Origin: Ceratothoa steindachneri
Lineage: Eukaryota; Arthropoda; Malacostraca; Isopoda; Cymothoidae
Direction of reading: 5' to 3'
NCBI GenBank assembly: GCA_963969495.1
Contig: OZ018321.1
Coordinates: 191,960,985-192,024,984, forward strand
Length of the DNA stretch: 64,000 nucleotides
Shown here: positions 12,001-24,480 of the stretch, in pieces
Layout of the letters: every line of letters starts with the position of its first letter
Position numbering within the stretch: position 1 is the stretch's first letter
Notes under the pieces: generated by a model
Database searches by the model: none
The model's input: only the letters and a program-made list of their open reading frames with translations
What the model was told of the DNA's origin: nothing
Made by a program: the position numbers and the translations under genes

Positions 12001-12560
12001 AGCGTTAGCCCAGCCTATAAGTGGATAACGAGCGGGCATCTTGAACTTTCAATTTGAGTCAGATATAATTCTACGACATAACCAACCGCAACCGATAATC
12101 CCAAGGCAAATCACGTATTCCCTCATAAGCCTTATATAGTTCATTTTAATGCTGAAAAACAAGTAAGAATTGTATTATGTATATATCCAATACAAAATAG
12201 CAAAGCTATCATACTTTGTTAAGCAAAACATGGATATGTTTACATGTTATTAAAATTGTATTCTTCGAGCCTTATGGCTGAAAAAAAGAAATTATCAATA
12301 GAATTAAGGTTCCTTGCCAAACAAGCTTCCATTGCCAAGACCCCTAAACTTTTTAGGCTATTCTGGCATATAATTGACCTCAGGACAATTTTTACTCTTC
12401 TCAAAGCACTGAAGACCGTTCTGCTCCAGCAACAGACTGCAAGCTATTCTGAGAGCAATACATACATTAGGAAATAAGAAATTAAGGTTTCGACTGCATA
12501 GATTATGACGCATCTCAAATGGTCATAAATTATGTGCAGTTCCATAATTAATTCTTCTAA
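9080..12560. other. unassigned stretch with short orphan frames
   Basis: No transposon protein or RNA gene recognised. The longest frame is minus 10353-10766 (137 codons), with a leucine/phenylalanine-rich segment near its middle that could be a membrane helix but no family motif. Frames at 11485-11706 and 11714-11986 are also unrecognised. GC content rises around 11450-12100, which could be an old LTR or SINE, but no repeat partner was found. Confidence 0.4.
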
Positions 12561-12564
12561 GGGA

Positions 12565-12763
<199 letters not shown>

Positions 12764-12785
12764 ATATATATATATATATATATAT
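12764..12785. repeat. short (TA)n tract
   Basis: About 22 bases of pure AT closing the right side of the motif unit. Confidence 0.95.
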
Positions 12786-13301
12786 GGTTATACCACGTAG
12801 GGAAAAAGAAAGATTGATTGGAGTTAGTACTTTCGTTATCTTAACATTTTCAATCTCACAATTGCTTATAAAATAGAGACACCGTATTTATAAAAAGCAA
12901 TGTTTTCCCTTTAAGGTCAGATTTTCTATGGCCTCTGATAAGTTTGATTTGAGGAACAAAGATAGGACTGGATCTAAGGAAAACAAACCGGGGCTAATAT
13001 TTACATTTCTCTCCTTTGTGCTGGAGATTAGGAACGATTCAAAGATATTTCTGCTAATAAAATCATTTAAATGCATTATGGTATCTTATTTACACCAGTT
13101 AATTTAGTTATCCTTTGGACAGCCAAAGCAATATTTGAAGATCACTTAGATACAGCATTTTGATGTTATTTAATTCTTAAAGATATATTTTTAGAAGTTT
13201 GCCCTACATAGAATAAATTACAATCCAAACAAGGTATACTATATATTATATTATTATCTTTCCTTGGCTGTGTTTTATTAACATTAAAAAATATGAATAA
13301 C

Positions 13302-13304
<3 letters not shown>

Positions 13305-13384
<80 letters not shown>
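13305..13384. repeat. (TA)n microsatellite, left of mariner remnant
   Basis: About 80 bases of pure TA. The mariner remnant lies between this tract and the one at 14174. Confidence 0.97.
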
Positions 13385-13385
<1 letters not shown>

Positions 13386-13492
13386 CAATTATATTTCAGC
13401 TAAAATAAACATATTTGAATAAACATTTGTACAATCAGTGCAATTTGCACTTCAATGGGGGACTGAAACCGCTGACATTCTGATATTATATG

Positions 13493-14090
13493 ATTTCAGA
13501 CATCACCTGAACAAAGGCAGTCTTCAGTGAAGCTATAGAATTATGATGATGTCGATTAGACTTCCTTCCAACAGCGCTCCACACGTAGTAGTCCATAGGA
13601 TTAAAATTTGGCGAGATTGGAGGCGACATATTAGATGTTACATGTTTGTGAAGATTACCTGACAATCATTGTTAGGGTATTTGAGCTTTGTGAGAAGATG
13701 CTGAGTCTTGCTGAAACACGGATAGCCTTCCATTGCGTACTTCCTCTATACAAGGCTTAATAACAGTTTCCAGCACCTTAATGTATCCAGCAGCATTAAT
13801 TCTACGAGCCTGCGGAAAGAGTGGGCTGGCATGACATGACCTGCGCTACTTACCATTCCTAAAAAGATCACAGTTGGTGGAAATTGGGTGCGCATCACTC
13901 TTAGTACTTCAGAAGGATCTGCACATAACCACCTGTCATTTCTTATGTTATATATTTGATACTGGTCAAAGATTTTTTTCGTTAGAGAAAAACCAAAGCA
14001 TGCTAAATCACTATTCATTGCATGTATTGCAACTATGAATGTATGTCTTTTCATTTCTTGAGTTATCATGTTATTTTATTTATTTTAAAA
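13493..14090 (-). pseudogene. mariner-family transposase remnant
   Basis: On the minus strand the first part (13746-14069) reads KKIFDQYQIYNIRNDRW, LCADPSEVLRVMRTQFPP and SSAGHVMPAHSF, matching the mariner block SDEK-x-FxxD...V-x-R-T-KFP...VVSxEGxVMPPHFF. A frame change is followed by FQQDSASSHKA, which carries the second catalytic Asp, and after another shift by PNFNPMDYYVW and SLKTAF, which carry the third Asp in the mariner NPxDYYVW motif. The first catalytic Asp is lost (SLTKK in place of SDEK). The N-terminal DNA-binding half is missing. At least two frameshifts and stops make it dead. (TA)n arrays sit on both sides, as expected for an element that inserts at TA. Confidence 0.75.
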
Positions 14091-14169
14091 GGTTTTTCTG
14101 TAAAATAAAATTTTATTTAATTTGAAGGTGTAATAAACTGAAAATGAAATGTCTTCAAATATACCTTTC

Positions 14170-14173
<4 letters not shown>

Positions 14174-14252
<79 letters not shown>
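14174..14252. repeat. (TA)n microsatellite, right of mariner remnant
   Basis: About 79 bases of pure TA. Confidence 0.97.
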
Positions 14253-14256
<4 letters not shown>

Positions 14257-14579
14257 AGAAACTCACAAATTGCACGTGAGTCAAGTTGTGTAAATGGCGA
14301 TCCATTTACACAAAAATTACACGCACGCTTATTCACGGTTTACCAGACTCAGGTGTTCCGACAGGACCGACCATTGATTTTGCCCTTGGTCACATTATCT
14401 TCCTTCTGATCACAAAAACTCGGTTCCCACATTTAACTATTTCTTTATATTTGTTTATTAACGCTAATCTTTAAGACTCAATCCTATAAACATTTCCCAA
14501 ACTTTATCCCGACCTCATTATCCATCGTTTTCTCGCTATTTATCTATCCTCCAAGAAATTCCTTTGATAGAGAATCTCT

Positions 14580-14601
14580 GCTCTCTCTCTCTCTCTCTCT
14601 C
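14580..14601. repeat. (CT)n microsatellite
   Basis: Eleven CT units. Confidence 0.9.
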
Positions 14602-16330
14602 GAACACACATCAACGAACATTCACTTCAGAAACACAATTGGTCACGCACACCTTCTCTACATATATAAAACACTCATACATTACTCACACAGTCAGACT
14701 CACACAGAAAACATAGTCGATCAAATCATTTCGTCTTCACATTTTGCTCCATCCACCGCGGAAGGCAGTCCTCGGGGGATTGGATTCACAAGCTCACCAA
14801 CTCCATCCATTCATCTTATTAAACGTCAAGTTTAAAATAAAGTTATTTTTATCTACTAGTTTGTAAATCTAAATACAAACTTATTTGGTGAACATCGTCA
14901 AAAGAACTAGAATCCCTAACTCGGATTCATATACCAGAGAAGAAGAAATATTTGTCCCAAATTGCAACTGGTGATTCCCGCTACAATCAAGCAACCTCTC
15001 GCGACAAGCATGAACTACTACTCTTGTTATAACCTTCCATCGTGATTTGCCAAGTACTACTGAACAGTTCATAGTGAGGTTGCCAGATGTTGCTTTAACA
15101 ACATGGCCACTATCGCCTGACAAAGCTCGGGTGTCCTTATTGAAAGACCCCGGGGAAAAAATCTGCTTTCCCCCCTTGACTTGAGCTGAAGCATAATTTA
15201 TTGGACAAATGACTCTTACTCCCTCTAGTCATTATATAAAATCTATCTGAGTAAATTCCTTAGTTTATTGGGGTTGTTAGAACAACCAAATGCAATGTAA
15301 TCTCACGTGAGATTCTTACTATAGCGCCTAAATATTTGTGAAACCTCTGTAAGCAGTAACAGCTTTGATTTAAAGCACTTTAAAGGAGATTTGTATAATT
15401 CTCTGAGATATCATTCAATTTTCGACTGTATTAAGGTCCAGGATGACTTCGTCGGTGGCCATCAAAATTGAGCACAAGATCCAGAGATTGACTTTTTTAT
15501 TCCATAAGGTTGATTCCTTTCCTGTTGATCATTTGTCAGTTTTCTTTAAGATAGCTATCCTCCTCAAGATGTATCTTTGATCCATTCACATCCCTTTGCA
15601 TAGAAATCAATTTATTTCATAGCTCTATATATTTTGGTGGCATTCTTGGTCCATAAATAATTTGCACTCTACTAAACACTTCTGAACAAAATCAATTTCA
15701 AACCCTCTTCCAAAGTTCATAATTATAGGCAATTTATTTCTATAAAAGAGTAGTACATACAGTGTAATTGCCCGGAAGATACCATTTGTTCTCATTCAAC
15801 CTCAACTTGTGGGGGTCGAACCAATAAACATTCGAATAAAATATTTAAAAGTTTCACACAAAATATTCAAGGAACGTTTATCATTTTCGCTTAACCTTAC
15901 CTCCTTTGCCGGGAATACACATTTAGTATCGTGTGCTGGATCCGAGCTCTGATTGAGTGCTTAAAAATTCGGATTTTTTTTTTAGGGGGAGAAAAGGTAC
16001 GGCTTGCAGTTACTCCTCCCCTCTATACCCCTCCCACGATCGGGGGGAGAGGGGAGGCACAAAAGAGGGGGAGGCTTGCTCCTTGAGAAACTCTCCACAC
16101 TTCTGACTCTCAGTTCAAGTGAACCGATAGCGAAGTGCTTAATGAGAAGTCCGAAACAAGCTTTAGAAGAGGGTTTATTGATGTGGGAGACGGAAAGTTT
16201 TGAGTCAAAAGAGGACAAATTGGTGAGGAGGCAGATTGAGCAACCTCGGTAGTCAAAGGTGGAAAGGGTGGAATACCCTTGCCCGAGGAACAAGGGGGAC
16301 CTGCTGATTAACGTGGATTCCGAACCACCG
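14602..16330. other. unassigned stretch
   Basis: The frames at 14881-15123 (-) and 15982-16338 (-) show no family motif. The 15990-16330 segment is more GC-rich. No repeat partner was found elsewhere in the window. Confidence 0.4.
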
Positions 16331-16991
16331 TAATGCATTTACTCATCATTCATCATTCTTACTTCCTTTCTCACACTTTAGCACCTCTGTTCCTCATACA
16401 GGAGCGGGAGGACAGCTTAATCTCTGTTCCCTTATTCTTTTCATCTTTCATTCATGTGTTTATTGTAGCATTCATGCCGTTTTGTGTTATCTTAGCTCTG
16501 AGCTTTGTTTATGTATTGTTATGTTACTTGTTTTTACTTTCCTTACTTTGTTTCACTTTCTCTTGTTGTTATCACTTTTTCACTTTAGTTTCACTTTGTT
16601 CACTTGGTTTACTATTAACTTCCACTTAACTATCATTAGTGTTAAACTTTTTAATACTATTGTTCACTTATTGCACTTTTAGTTTACTATGTTCGCTTTA
16701 TTTCTGTTCCACTCTTAACTTTCACTTCACTATCATTTTTTTTAAACTTTTTAATATAGTTCACTTATTACAATTATAGTTGATTTTGTTCGTATTATTT
16801 CTGCTTACACTTTTGATCTATGTTGTTTTCTTAGTCGATTGTTTATTCCTATTTAGGTTGTTTGTATTCGGTTGTCTTATTAGGGTATCAATCCGGTGTA
16901 TTGGTTGGTTATTTCGTTGGTTGGGTTTGTATATAGTCTGGTAAATATCTTTATCATTATGCTTGTTCCTTCTCTCTTTTTGAATATCTAC

Positions 16992-17960
16992 TTAAGTAAA
17001 CATGAGAACCTCCTCGATTCTTAGCTGTTGTCTGCCGCTGGGAAATCGAGTGTTAAAGGGGACTCCAGCTCTGGTGTTCGTGTGCTCTGCAAATATTGGA
17101 GGTAGATCGTCTATTTTCCTCCATATATTCTCCGCTCTATTCCTGATGTTGATGTTGAGCGTTTCTAATCCTGCATTTTGGTGTAGATCCTGTAGTCTTC
17201 TCCTCTCTCTTCTACGTGTATTGGTAATTAGGTAGAGAGCTTTATTTTGTATTCTATGGAGTTCCAATCTTGTGGTCCTTGTTTCACTGTTTATATGGGT
17301 TGGCCGGTATAGTAGTACCTCTCTTCCTAGTGCAAGATAGATTTTTCCTTTATTTTTCATGTCTAACCCTCTTAGATTGTACAGTAGGTTAAGCATCGGG
17401 ATCGCCTTCTTCTTCTTCTCCGTTATATGTTGTTTGTAGCCTACTTTTGTTATTATGAGTCCTAGCACTTTGCCCTCACTATAATATCTGTAGTTCTGAT
17501 CTTCAACTACAATCCCAGCTGTTTTGTTCCTGGAGATTGGGATTATTGTAAATTTCCTCCTGTTCGTCCTTATCTTCCAAGCACTTTCATAGTTGTTGAT
17601 GTTGTTGATTTCTAAAGCTGTTGTCCTTGCCTGAAAGTGTACGTTCCTGTACGGAGTAACGACGAGTTGGCTTATATCATCCGCGAACTGAATGTTTAGG
17701 CAACCATGCATTATTGGTGTTGGCAGGTCTGCTGTGTATATTGAATACAGCGGGGGTTGAGACAGCCGCCATGCGGGAGTTCAGCTTCCAATTCGAATTC
17801 TGGTCCTGAATAACCATTGATCTTCACATATGCTCTTCTGTCTGTGACATAATCGCATAGAATTCTTTACAGATTGCTATTCATCTGGAGATTTAAGATC
17901 TTATATGGCATTCCTCTGACCCAGAATTTGTCGAATGCTTTTTCTACATCTCTCCGTCTT
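16992..17960 (-). pseudogene. Jockey-like LINE ORF2, reverse transcriptase C-terminal part
   Basis: The segment near 17960 reads DVEKAFDKFW (catalytic motif A), then CDYVTDRRAYVKINGY and ELPHGGCLNP (motif B, normally PQGGxLSP). The long open frame 16992-17711 then carries QFADDISQL (FADD at 17678-17689, motif C, both Asp present), a thumb region with KVLGLIITKVGY, and the family's tail RIQNKALYLITNTRRRERRR with LHQNAGLETLN. These motifs define a LINE reverse transcriptase that would copy element RNA at a nicked target. The frame from FADD onward is the best preserved of the minus-strand copies. The upstream palm is deleted, so it cannot be functional. Confidence 0.78.
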
Positions 17961-18136
17961 CTGATTTCTTCGTATCACTTCTATAAATTATTTGGTCCAT
18001 GGAGAATTATTTGGTCTAGTAATCCTCGTAGTTTCCTATTCTTTCTCTTCATTTCCCTTTATCCATCGAGGATGTGGAAGAGTACAGTATCTTGTCTTTG
18101 GTATATATCTTTCGTCCGCCTCAATGATCGTTCTTG

Positions 18137-18940
18137 TTAATCTTGAGTTCTCTTCATCAATATCTTCCAGGTTGACGTCAGTGAGATCCTTTGGGACAAA
18201 GTTACTAAGATCTTATGTGTAACTTGTCCAGTTTGTTCTCTTGTAGTCCTTCCTCGCCGGTGCCGGTACCTGTATCGGGTATTGATTCCTGAGCAATTGT
18301 GTTCCAACATGGTCGCTACATGCAAAGGTAACTGGTTGCATGTGAATATTGTATGGCATATTGAAGCTACCTAGGACGACGTCTGGTTTTGTAGCTGCAT
18401 TGCCTGTGGCATATGTTGGAAAGTCTGGCCATATTCTCTTGAAAATGTTTCTTTCCAACATCATTTCTAAGGTGGCTCCTCTGTTGTTTCTGGAGCGGTA
18501 TCCATTTCACTGCACCTGGCATTTAGGTATCCCATAAAGATGGTTGGGAAACCTGTGCCAAAGATTTTAAATAGGTTGTGCAGTGGAAGGTGATTTTTTT
18601 TTGGTGCTTGGTATCTCGTGGCTACTATTATTGGAGTTAATTCCGTTTCAATTTTCACGGCCAAGTATGCCTCATCCAATTTACTAAGGTCTTTGAACTT
18701 CAGCCCTCTTCTTATTGCTATGGCCGCCCCGTCATGACGCTTGCCTGAAGGGTTCGCGTTCATGACAGTGCAATCGAACAAGTTCATTGTTTTTTTTTCT
18801 GGATTCACTCCGTGTTCTGATATTAATATTATGTCTGGATCGATCTCTCTGAAGTTATTTCCTAATATCAATGTTTTACCGACCCATCCTTGAGTGTTGA
18901 TTTGCAGAATGCTGAGCTTTCTTCTCCTTTCTGGTTCCAT
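18137..18940 (-). pseudogene. Jockey-like LINE ORF2, APE-type endonuclease part
   Basis: Frame 18467-18940 begins MEPERRRKLSILQINTQGW, the usual start of an exonuclease/endonuclease/phosphatase (EEP) domain, with an N in LQIN and DIILISEHG supplying the catalytic Asn and Glu. GYLNARC is a decayed GDLNARC (the Asp is Tyr). A shift leads to 18213-18464, which has CSDHVGTQLL, the terminal SDH catalytic motif. A third frame supplies the linker ADERYIPKTRY with HPRWIKG. The intact family enzyme nicks target DNA to prime reverse transcription. This copy has two frame changes and a lost catalytic residue. Confidence 0.75.
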
Positions 18941-19049
18941 CGTTTATTAAGTTTGGTCGTCTAGAGATCTCTGAACTTCTGGTCGGGCGATCTGTTGTTG
19001 GGTTCTGCTTCGTTAACTTTAACTCTACCATTCTTCATACTTTGAAATG

Positions 19050-20370
19050 TAGAATGGCAGAGAGTAACGCAATCGCCAGGGTAGATTCGAATTTTATCCT
19101 CCATTAAGAGTTTTTGTACTTCTTCCTCGTCTCCTTCTCCTGTCTTTCCTTTGAATGCCTATTTGCATTTTCCTTCTTTAATTGCCTTAATGATGTCGTC
19201 CTGTTTCTTGCCTCTCGAGAGGGAGGAGCATTCATTGCTTCCATGCGTAGTTCCTGTGCTTCTATGCGTAGTATTTTGTCTCCTTCATTACTTTGCACTG
19301 ACATGTTTGAAATTTGCGTTCTCTTCAGTAGTATGTTTGTTCCCCATTTCTCGTTGGTGCCGACGATGAGGCGACGTTGATTTTAAGGATTTCAGATGAG
19401 GATGGGTTGTCAGGGAACCACATCTTCTTCATTCCATTTTTTATAGCATTGTATTGAGAGTCGTAGCGAAGGTGCCCGGTTTCCCAATATTCATCACATG
19501 GGCATAGAGTATGCATGTGAGCACTTCTGTTGATGCCACTTGTGGCACAGTTAGATGGGTATGTGCTTCCTGCCTTTGCTTCTCAATTGCTTTAGCCACT
19601 CCTGCGTATGCTGCATTTCTTGTAGTTTCTTCTTCGTTTGTCGCTTCTCTTTCCTTTCGTTCTATTATCTCCTTTCTTTTGGGGTATGCCATTGCCATAG
19701 TCCTATGTAGCCCATAACAGTTCACTCATTTCTTAGTACTTTTCTTGCACTGTCTCCATTCGTGGTTCTTCTATCCGCACTCAGAACATACTGTATCTTT
19801 CTCAGTGCAGTCACGCGGCAAGTGGTCCTCCATCTTATAGCAGCGGAAGCACATTTGAATATTAATATGTTTCTCGCGCTCCATGTTCTCTGGTGGAATT
19901 CTCTGGTTAAACATGAGCAGTCCTCGTTGAAATATTTTTGCTTCCATATCTGTTGTTGCACACACAATTTTAGACAAGTGCGTAGTGGCCAAATTTAATT
20001 ATTTCATTTATTTTTATGCCTTCATGATTTTTTTCTATTTCTTCTTTCATTTCCTCTTTGTCATGGGAACCCACCCAAATGTCAACTTTCCTGCATATGA
20101 TACTTCTGTTTGCAGTTATCTGGGGCGGGATTTTAGGCGTTAGTCCTATTCTCTTTAGTGTCTCTATTCCTTCCTGGGACACTAATTTTTCTACATCTTT
20201 TTCCTTGCTTGCGATTGTCACGTAGCCATTTGGGATGTCGATAATTTTGACGAGGGCTACTTTTATTTGTCCAAATAATGTTTCACAGAGTTTTCCTTTG
20301 TTCGGTTTGATCTCCTGGTCACTTGTCCGTAGAGGTACTCGGAGGCCTTCCAGGCTGCCGGAAAGTAAGG
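19050..20370 (-). pseudogene. Jockey-like LINE ORF1 (gag-like, zinc knuckle)
   Basis: The ORF1 pieces, 5' to 3' on the minus strand, are as follows. A start region has GYVTIASKEKDVEKLVSQEG and CRKVDIWVGSHDKEE (19970-20221). Next is CFRCYKMEDHLPRDC followed by CSECG (19771-19992), a C-x2-C-x5-H-x4-C knuckle. Then comes YAHVMNIGKPGTFATTLN (19441-19725), then MWFPDNPSSSEILKI and a charged coiled-coil-like tail (19104-19304). LINE ORF1 proteins bind RNA and act as chaperones. At least three frame changes are needed. The x5 spacing before His, in place of the common x4, recurs in all three family copies, so it is a family trait. Confidence 0.7.
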
Positions 20371-20837
20371 TGAGAGAAGAATGGGGATAGTGAGAATATA
20401 GCCTGAGAGGGTTTTTTTTGTGTGAGAGAGAAGAAAATAAAAGAAAGCCAGGTTACTGACTGGTCTCTTTCTTCTGATATTTCTTTTTTCTTTATTATCT
20501 TCTAATTGATTTTAGGATTGTCTTTTAATGGTTACTTCTAAGTTTTTTGTACTTTGCATTTTTTATTATCGATGTCAAAATCTTAATTTTGGTTCTTGGG
20601 GGACCTTTCGGTAACGTACTTCTAAGTTGATTTTCAAATTCTGTATTTATACTGTTCATTTTATGCTTTGTGTAGGTTGTTCTAAAGTTTCTTTATTTAA
20701 TGTAATTATTTCCTAGTTCTTTGTTTTTAGGCACTCATGCCTTTGTGATAGTTTTTTATTGCTTGATTTCGCTATTTATTTCCGTATTGTATTGTTTTAT
20801 ATTTGGTTGTTTCGTTTTCTACATTCTTGTATCTGAT

Positions 20838-22407
20838 TATTTCTTTGTTTTAGGTTTTTTCCACTTGTCGTGTATAATTGTCTCAAAGATATCCTTCTTG
20901 ATGATTCTGACGTCGTTGAGGAAGATCCTTATCTTGTTCTGTTCCAGTAGACTTTGTATAATTCTATCGTCATGGTATGTCACGTAATTCCATTTGCAGG
21001 CGCCTTTTTCAATACCTTTATTTATATCATTCAGTTTAGTACCTTTGGGTAGGGGATAGGCCTCGTTTACGAAGACCTTAAGTTTGAAATATCTTGCTTC
21101 GTAACGACAGCCTTCCTCTCTCTCTCTCCGTTTCGCTTTCCATGTCGGTTTGTGTGTCCCATTCGGTTTGGTTCTCTTTAGTTGGGTGTTTTCTTGTTTC
21201 TTTTGGCTCTTCTTTCCCTCCTTTTGTTCATTCTCTGAAGTTTCCGTTTATTTTTCCTCTTCATTAGGTTCGTCAGATTCAATTACTTGCTTGTTTTCTT
21301 CCATCTTTGCTCCTATATTAAACATATCTTTTAATTGAAGGGTTTCGCCCGCCATCACTCCGTATACTAGTGTCGAGGGGAAGTTCGGGGGGAACCACAT
21401 CATTCTAACTCCGTTTTTCTCAAGGAGAATATTGAGCGTTTCTGAGAAAGTCCCCGGCTGTGCGATGTTTTGGACGTGGGCGTACATAATGCAGGCTAGA
21501 ATATCCAGGCCCTGTTTCATCGTTCACATTGATGTTGATTTTTGGTTCTTGAGTCCCCTTTATTTCTTTTCCCGTAGCTTTTGCTTCACTGGCGTAGGTT
21601 AGGTTTAGTTTAGAGTCCTTTTCTTTTTTTTTGTTCGTGCTCTTTTTTGTTTATGATTTCTTTTCTCTTTGGATAGTTTAATGCCATAGTCCTGTGTGGC
21701 CCCTGGCAGTTCACGCACTTTTTATGGTTTCCGTGCATTCTCTGAAGGTGTGACTAGTGCTTCTACATTCCGAGCCTATTTTTTATCCTTGTTCGGGCAG
21801 TTCCTTGTGACGTGATCCTCGATGGCATAACATTGGAAACAGGTCTGAACATTAATGAGTTTTTCTATGACGATGTTTTCTGGTCGTATCCGCATTCCGA
21901 ATGCCAGAATTTCGTTGTTCGTAGCTTTATTAGCCATCTCCGATGATATACACACTACTTTGAAAACATGAGTATGGTGGCCGAATTTGATTATCTCTGC
22001 GATTTTAAGGTCTTGTTTTCCCTTTCCAATTCTTCTTTGAGTTCTTCTTTTGTGTGCGAGCCGACATAAAGGTCTACTTTGCGGCACACAAATGAACGAT
22101 TCGCCATTAATTGTGGCGGTAGTTTCAGTGATAAGCCGATTTTGCTCAGAGCTTTTATCCCATCGGTTGCCACCATCTTTTCAACGTCTTCCTGTTTGTG
22201 GCAGAGTGTCACGTACCCCTTTGGTACTTTTATGAGTTTTGGCAGCGCGATTTTCAAATCAATATATATGGTCCTGATTAGAATTCCTCTTTCTGGTTTT
22301 GTTTTTCCTGCCTTGGTCCTTAGTGGCAGTCTTTTATACTCTAGGTTCATGTTTGAATTATGGGGTTGAGAACGTGCTGAGATTTGGGCGGTCGTCTGCT
22401 TAACCAA
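20838..22407 (-). pseudogene. Jockey-like LINE copy 2: ORF1 only
   Basis: A second ORF1 copy follows the same plan. It has PLRTKAGKTKPERG and GYVTLCHKQEDVEKM (21991-22407), CRKVDLYVGSHTKEEL, AEIIKFGHHTHVFKV and CFQCYAIEDHVTRNC (21776-22087), then YAHVQNIAQPGTF (21248-21520). Beyond this lies a C-terminal block on about 20838-21092 (KVFVNEAYPLPKGTKLND, then WNYVTYHDDRI, ending in Lys-rich residues) that I do not see in copies 1 or 4. No endonuclease or reverse transcriptase follows before copy 1 begins near 20450. It is therefore either a deletion derivative or was truncated by copy 1. Several frameshifts are present. Confidence 0.65.
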
Positions 22408-22619
22408 GTTTAACGTGAGTCGTATATCAGCAATCCAAGCAGCGAATTCCTGCCGGAAATGACAATTACAATTAAGTTAAAGGTGTGGGTGTGTGTAGAG
22501 AAGTATGATAGGGTGTGTGGATACATAGAGAAAATAGACAAGTGGTGAAGAGAGAAAGAAGCGTGGTAGGGTGCAAAGAGATGCAAGAGCCTGGTGATCA
22601 GGCCTATCACTTTTATTAT

Positions 22620-23408
22620 TTCTTTGTAGTGTGTATTCTTTGATGTTTTCGTTGATTTTTATTTATTATGGCGTTCAAGCCATTTGTCTTACTAACTTTA
22701 GTGTTTGTTTATGTTTTTTCAAACTTTTAAATGCGTGCTTAATGTTTTATATTCTTTGTATGTGTGTGTGTATTAGTTTTATTGTTTTTTCGTAGTCAGG
22801 TTGATTTTTCTCGTCGTATTCGGTGGTTTTCTTCTTTCTTGATTTTTTTTGTCTTCATCCGTGAGTTTTAGTCATAGTTGTGAGTTTTTATTCTTAATTC
22901 GGTTGTTTCTTAGATTCTTAGATTATTCATCTCATCATGCGTAGAACGGCACTTCGTCCCCGCCAGCCACTCGGTTAGCGGAGCTTGGGAATCTGGCGCG
23001 ACATTCTGCTCTTCTGTTCTGGTTAATCATATGAGTAATTTCTTAACTCAGTTCACGATTAACCAGATCCTGCATCTTCCGGGTCCGTTATTCGATGACT
23101 TTGTTAATGGAAGTTATCCCCGCCTCTTTGTGCAGGTTTTCTTGGCGTCTTCTTTCTCGCCTGCGTGTACCTGTGATTAAGTACATGCATTTATTTTGCA
23201 CTACTTGTATTCGCCTCTTTTGTGCTTTTGATACACAAGAGTGGTTGGAGGCGGGGTAAAGCAACGTAGATCTAACAAGGGCATTGTAGATCTTTTTCTT
23301 GTTACTTTCACGTAGATTTCTGAACATGTATAGAGTTCTGATAGCGGCCGAGGCTCGAGAAATTCGTTCTTCCACGTGCTTCTTGTACCCGGTAGAAGTA
23401 ATTTTCAT
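22620..23408 (-). pseudogene. Jockey-like LINE copy 3: reverse transcriptase 3' end
   Basis: Frame 23088-23408 reads KITSTGYKKHVEERI, FRNLRESNKKKIYNALVRS and VVQNKCMYLITGTRRRERR with LHKEAGITSIN. This is the thumb and tail of the same ORF2 family as copies 1 and 4. After one stop the frame continues to about 22938 (ARFPSSANRVAGGDE). The part upstream of 23408 is absent, the usual 5' truncation of LINE insertions. Its 3' region runs directly into the 5' leader of copy 2 near 22610. Confidence 0.72.
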
Positions 23409-23504
23409 ATCGAGGACATTGCATTCATTGCCGGAAAATGGATTTCAGCCATGTTTATGTGCAAACGGTTTGAGCGCTAGTAACCTTTGAAATCTATCCT
23501 GGCG

Positions 23505-23675
23505 CTGATTGGACAATTATTGAAGTGCTTATGTCTAAAAGCTGATTGGTCAATTTGTCACCGCTAAGGCTGTTATTCCAAAAATGAACGTAAGAATGAC
23601 GATTAAATGTATATCAATCCTGATTGGTTGAATTTTTGTAGTGTTATGAGTAGATGAAATAACTATTTATATAGG
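23505..23675 (+). promoter_or_regulatory. CCAAT-box trio with TATA-like box
   Basis: Three inverted CCAAT boxes (CTGATTGG at 23505 and 23542, TGATTGG at 23621) are followed by CTATTTATATAGG at 23663-23675. Spacing of about 40-150 bases to the TATA-like site suits an RNA polymerase II promoter. The first downstream coding sequence is LINE copy 4 at 24481, about 800 bases away, so any link is unproven. This could be the U3 region of an unrecognised LTR. Confidence 0.3.
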
Positions 23676-24480
23676 TGTACTTTTGTGTAAAAGATAAATA
23701 AATAAGAATAGAGAAATAAGAGCTAAATAAGCAGTGATAACTAAAGGTATAATTAAATAGAAATAATTAAAGACAACATGTGAAACTTAATCTTAAGTGC
23801 GAAATGGTAAACAAACAACCAACCAAAAATTGTTATTATAAACTCGAGTTTTAATTTAAATACAAAACCCTACCAGTGGGTACAAACTAAATGTCGAAAA
23901 AACTTTGTAAATAAACAAAAAGCTGAGCTTCTGCGTAATCTTACTCCAGGAGGACCTATTTTGTGTATCTTTACTTCTGACTTAATCCTTTCCCTTCTCA
24001 GCTATAATTTTAAATTTCAACACTTTTAACTATAATATTGTAATTTTTGCATTGTATAAATTGATTTATATTAATGTAAAGTTGAAAACCTTCTCGTACT
24101 CTTTCCTCCAATAAATATATCATCAAAGATAAGACTGCTAAGATTTTCACGACAAAATTTGTTTTTCTCGGTATGTTTCATCCGCAAATGGAGGTAACCG
24201 ATAATGAGGTTTGCCAAACGTTCCCGAAGAATTTTCTAATCGCGCAATCTTCATGTGTAAAACCTATTTATCCTCCAAGTGTAAAAAATAAGCGTGGTAC
24301 ATAATAAATACCACACAAAGTGCCAGTTCGACCTAAAATAAGGATTACATCAAGCAAGCTGACATCCCAAAATTCCGACTCGAAAGGTAAAGTGAATTTG
24401 GATCTTGGTAAATTAAACTCTTTTTTCTGCTATTTTCACCTCCAAATATTTCACATAACCAATAAAATGACAAAGACAAA

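Larger units (their letters stand above)
16330..20450 (-). mobile_element. Jockey-like LINE copy 1, internally deleted
   Basis: Read on the minus strand this is one non-LTR retrotransposon. A purine-rich leader (about 20350-20450) is followed by an ORF1 gag-like protein, then an ORF2 with endonuclease and reverse transcriptase, then an A-rich (T-rich on plus) 3' region down to about 16330. Compared with the plus-strand copy at 24481-28377, ORF2 lacks most of the fingers/palm segment: the linker ending near 17960-18050 runs straight into the DVEKAFD block. This is an internal deletion of roughly 900 bases. Two more minus-strand copies lie immediately upstream (20838-23408). Frames are broken in several places. 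Confidence 0.7.
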
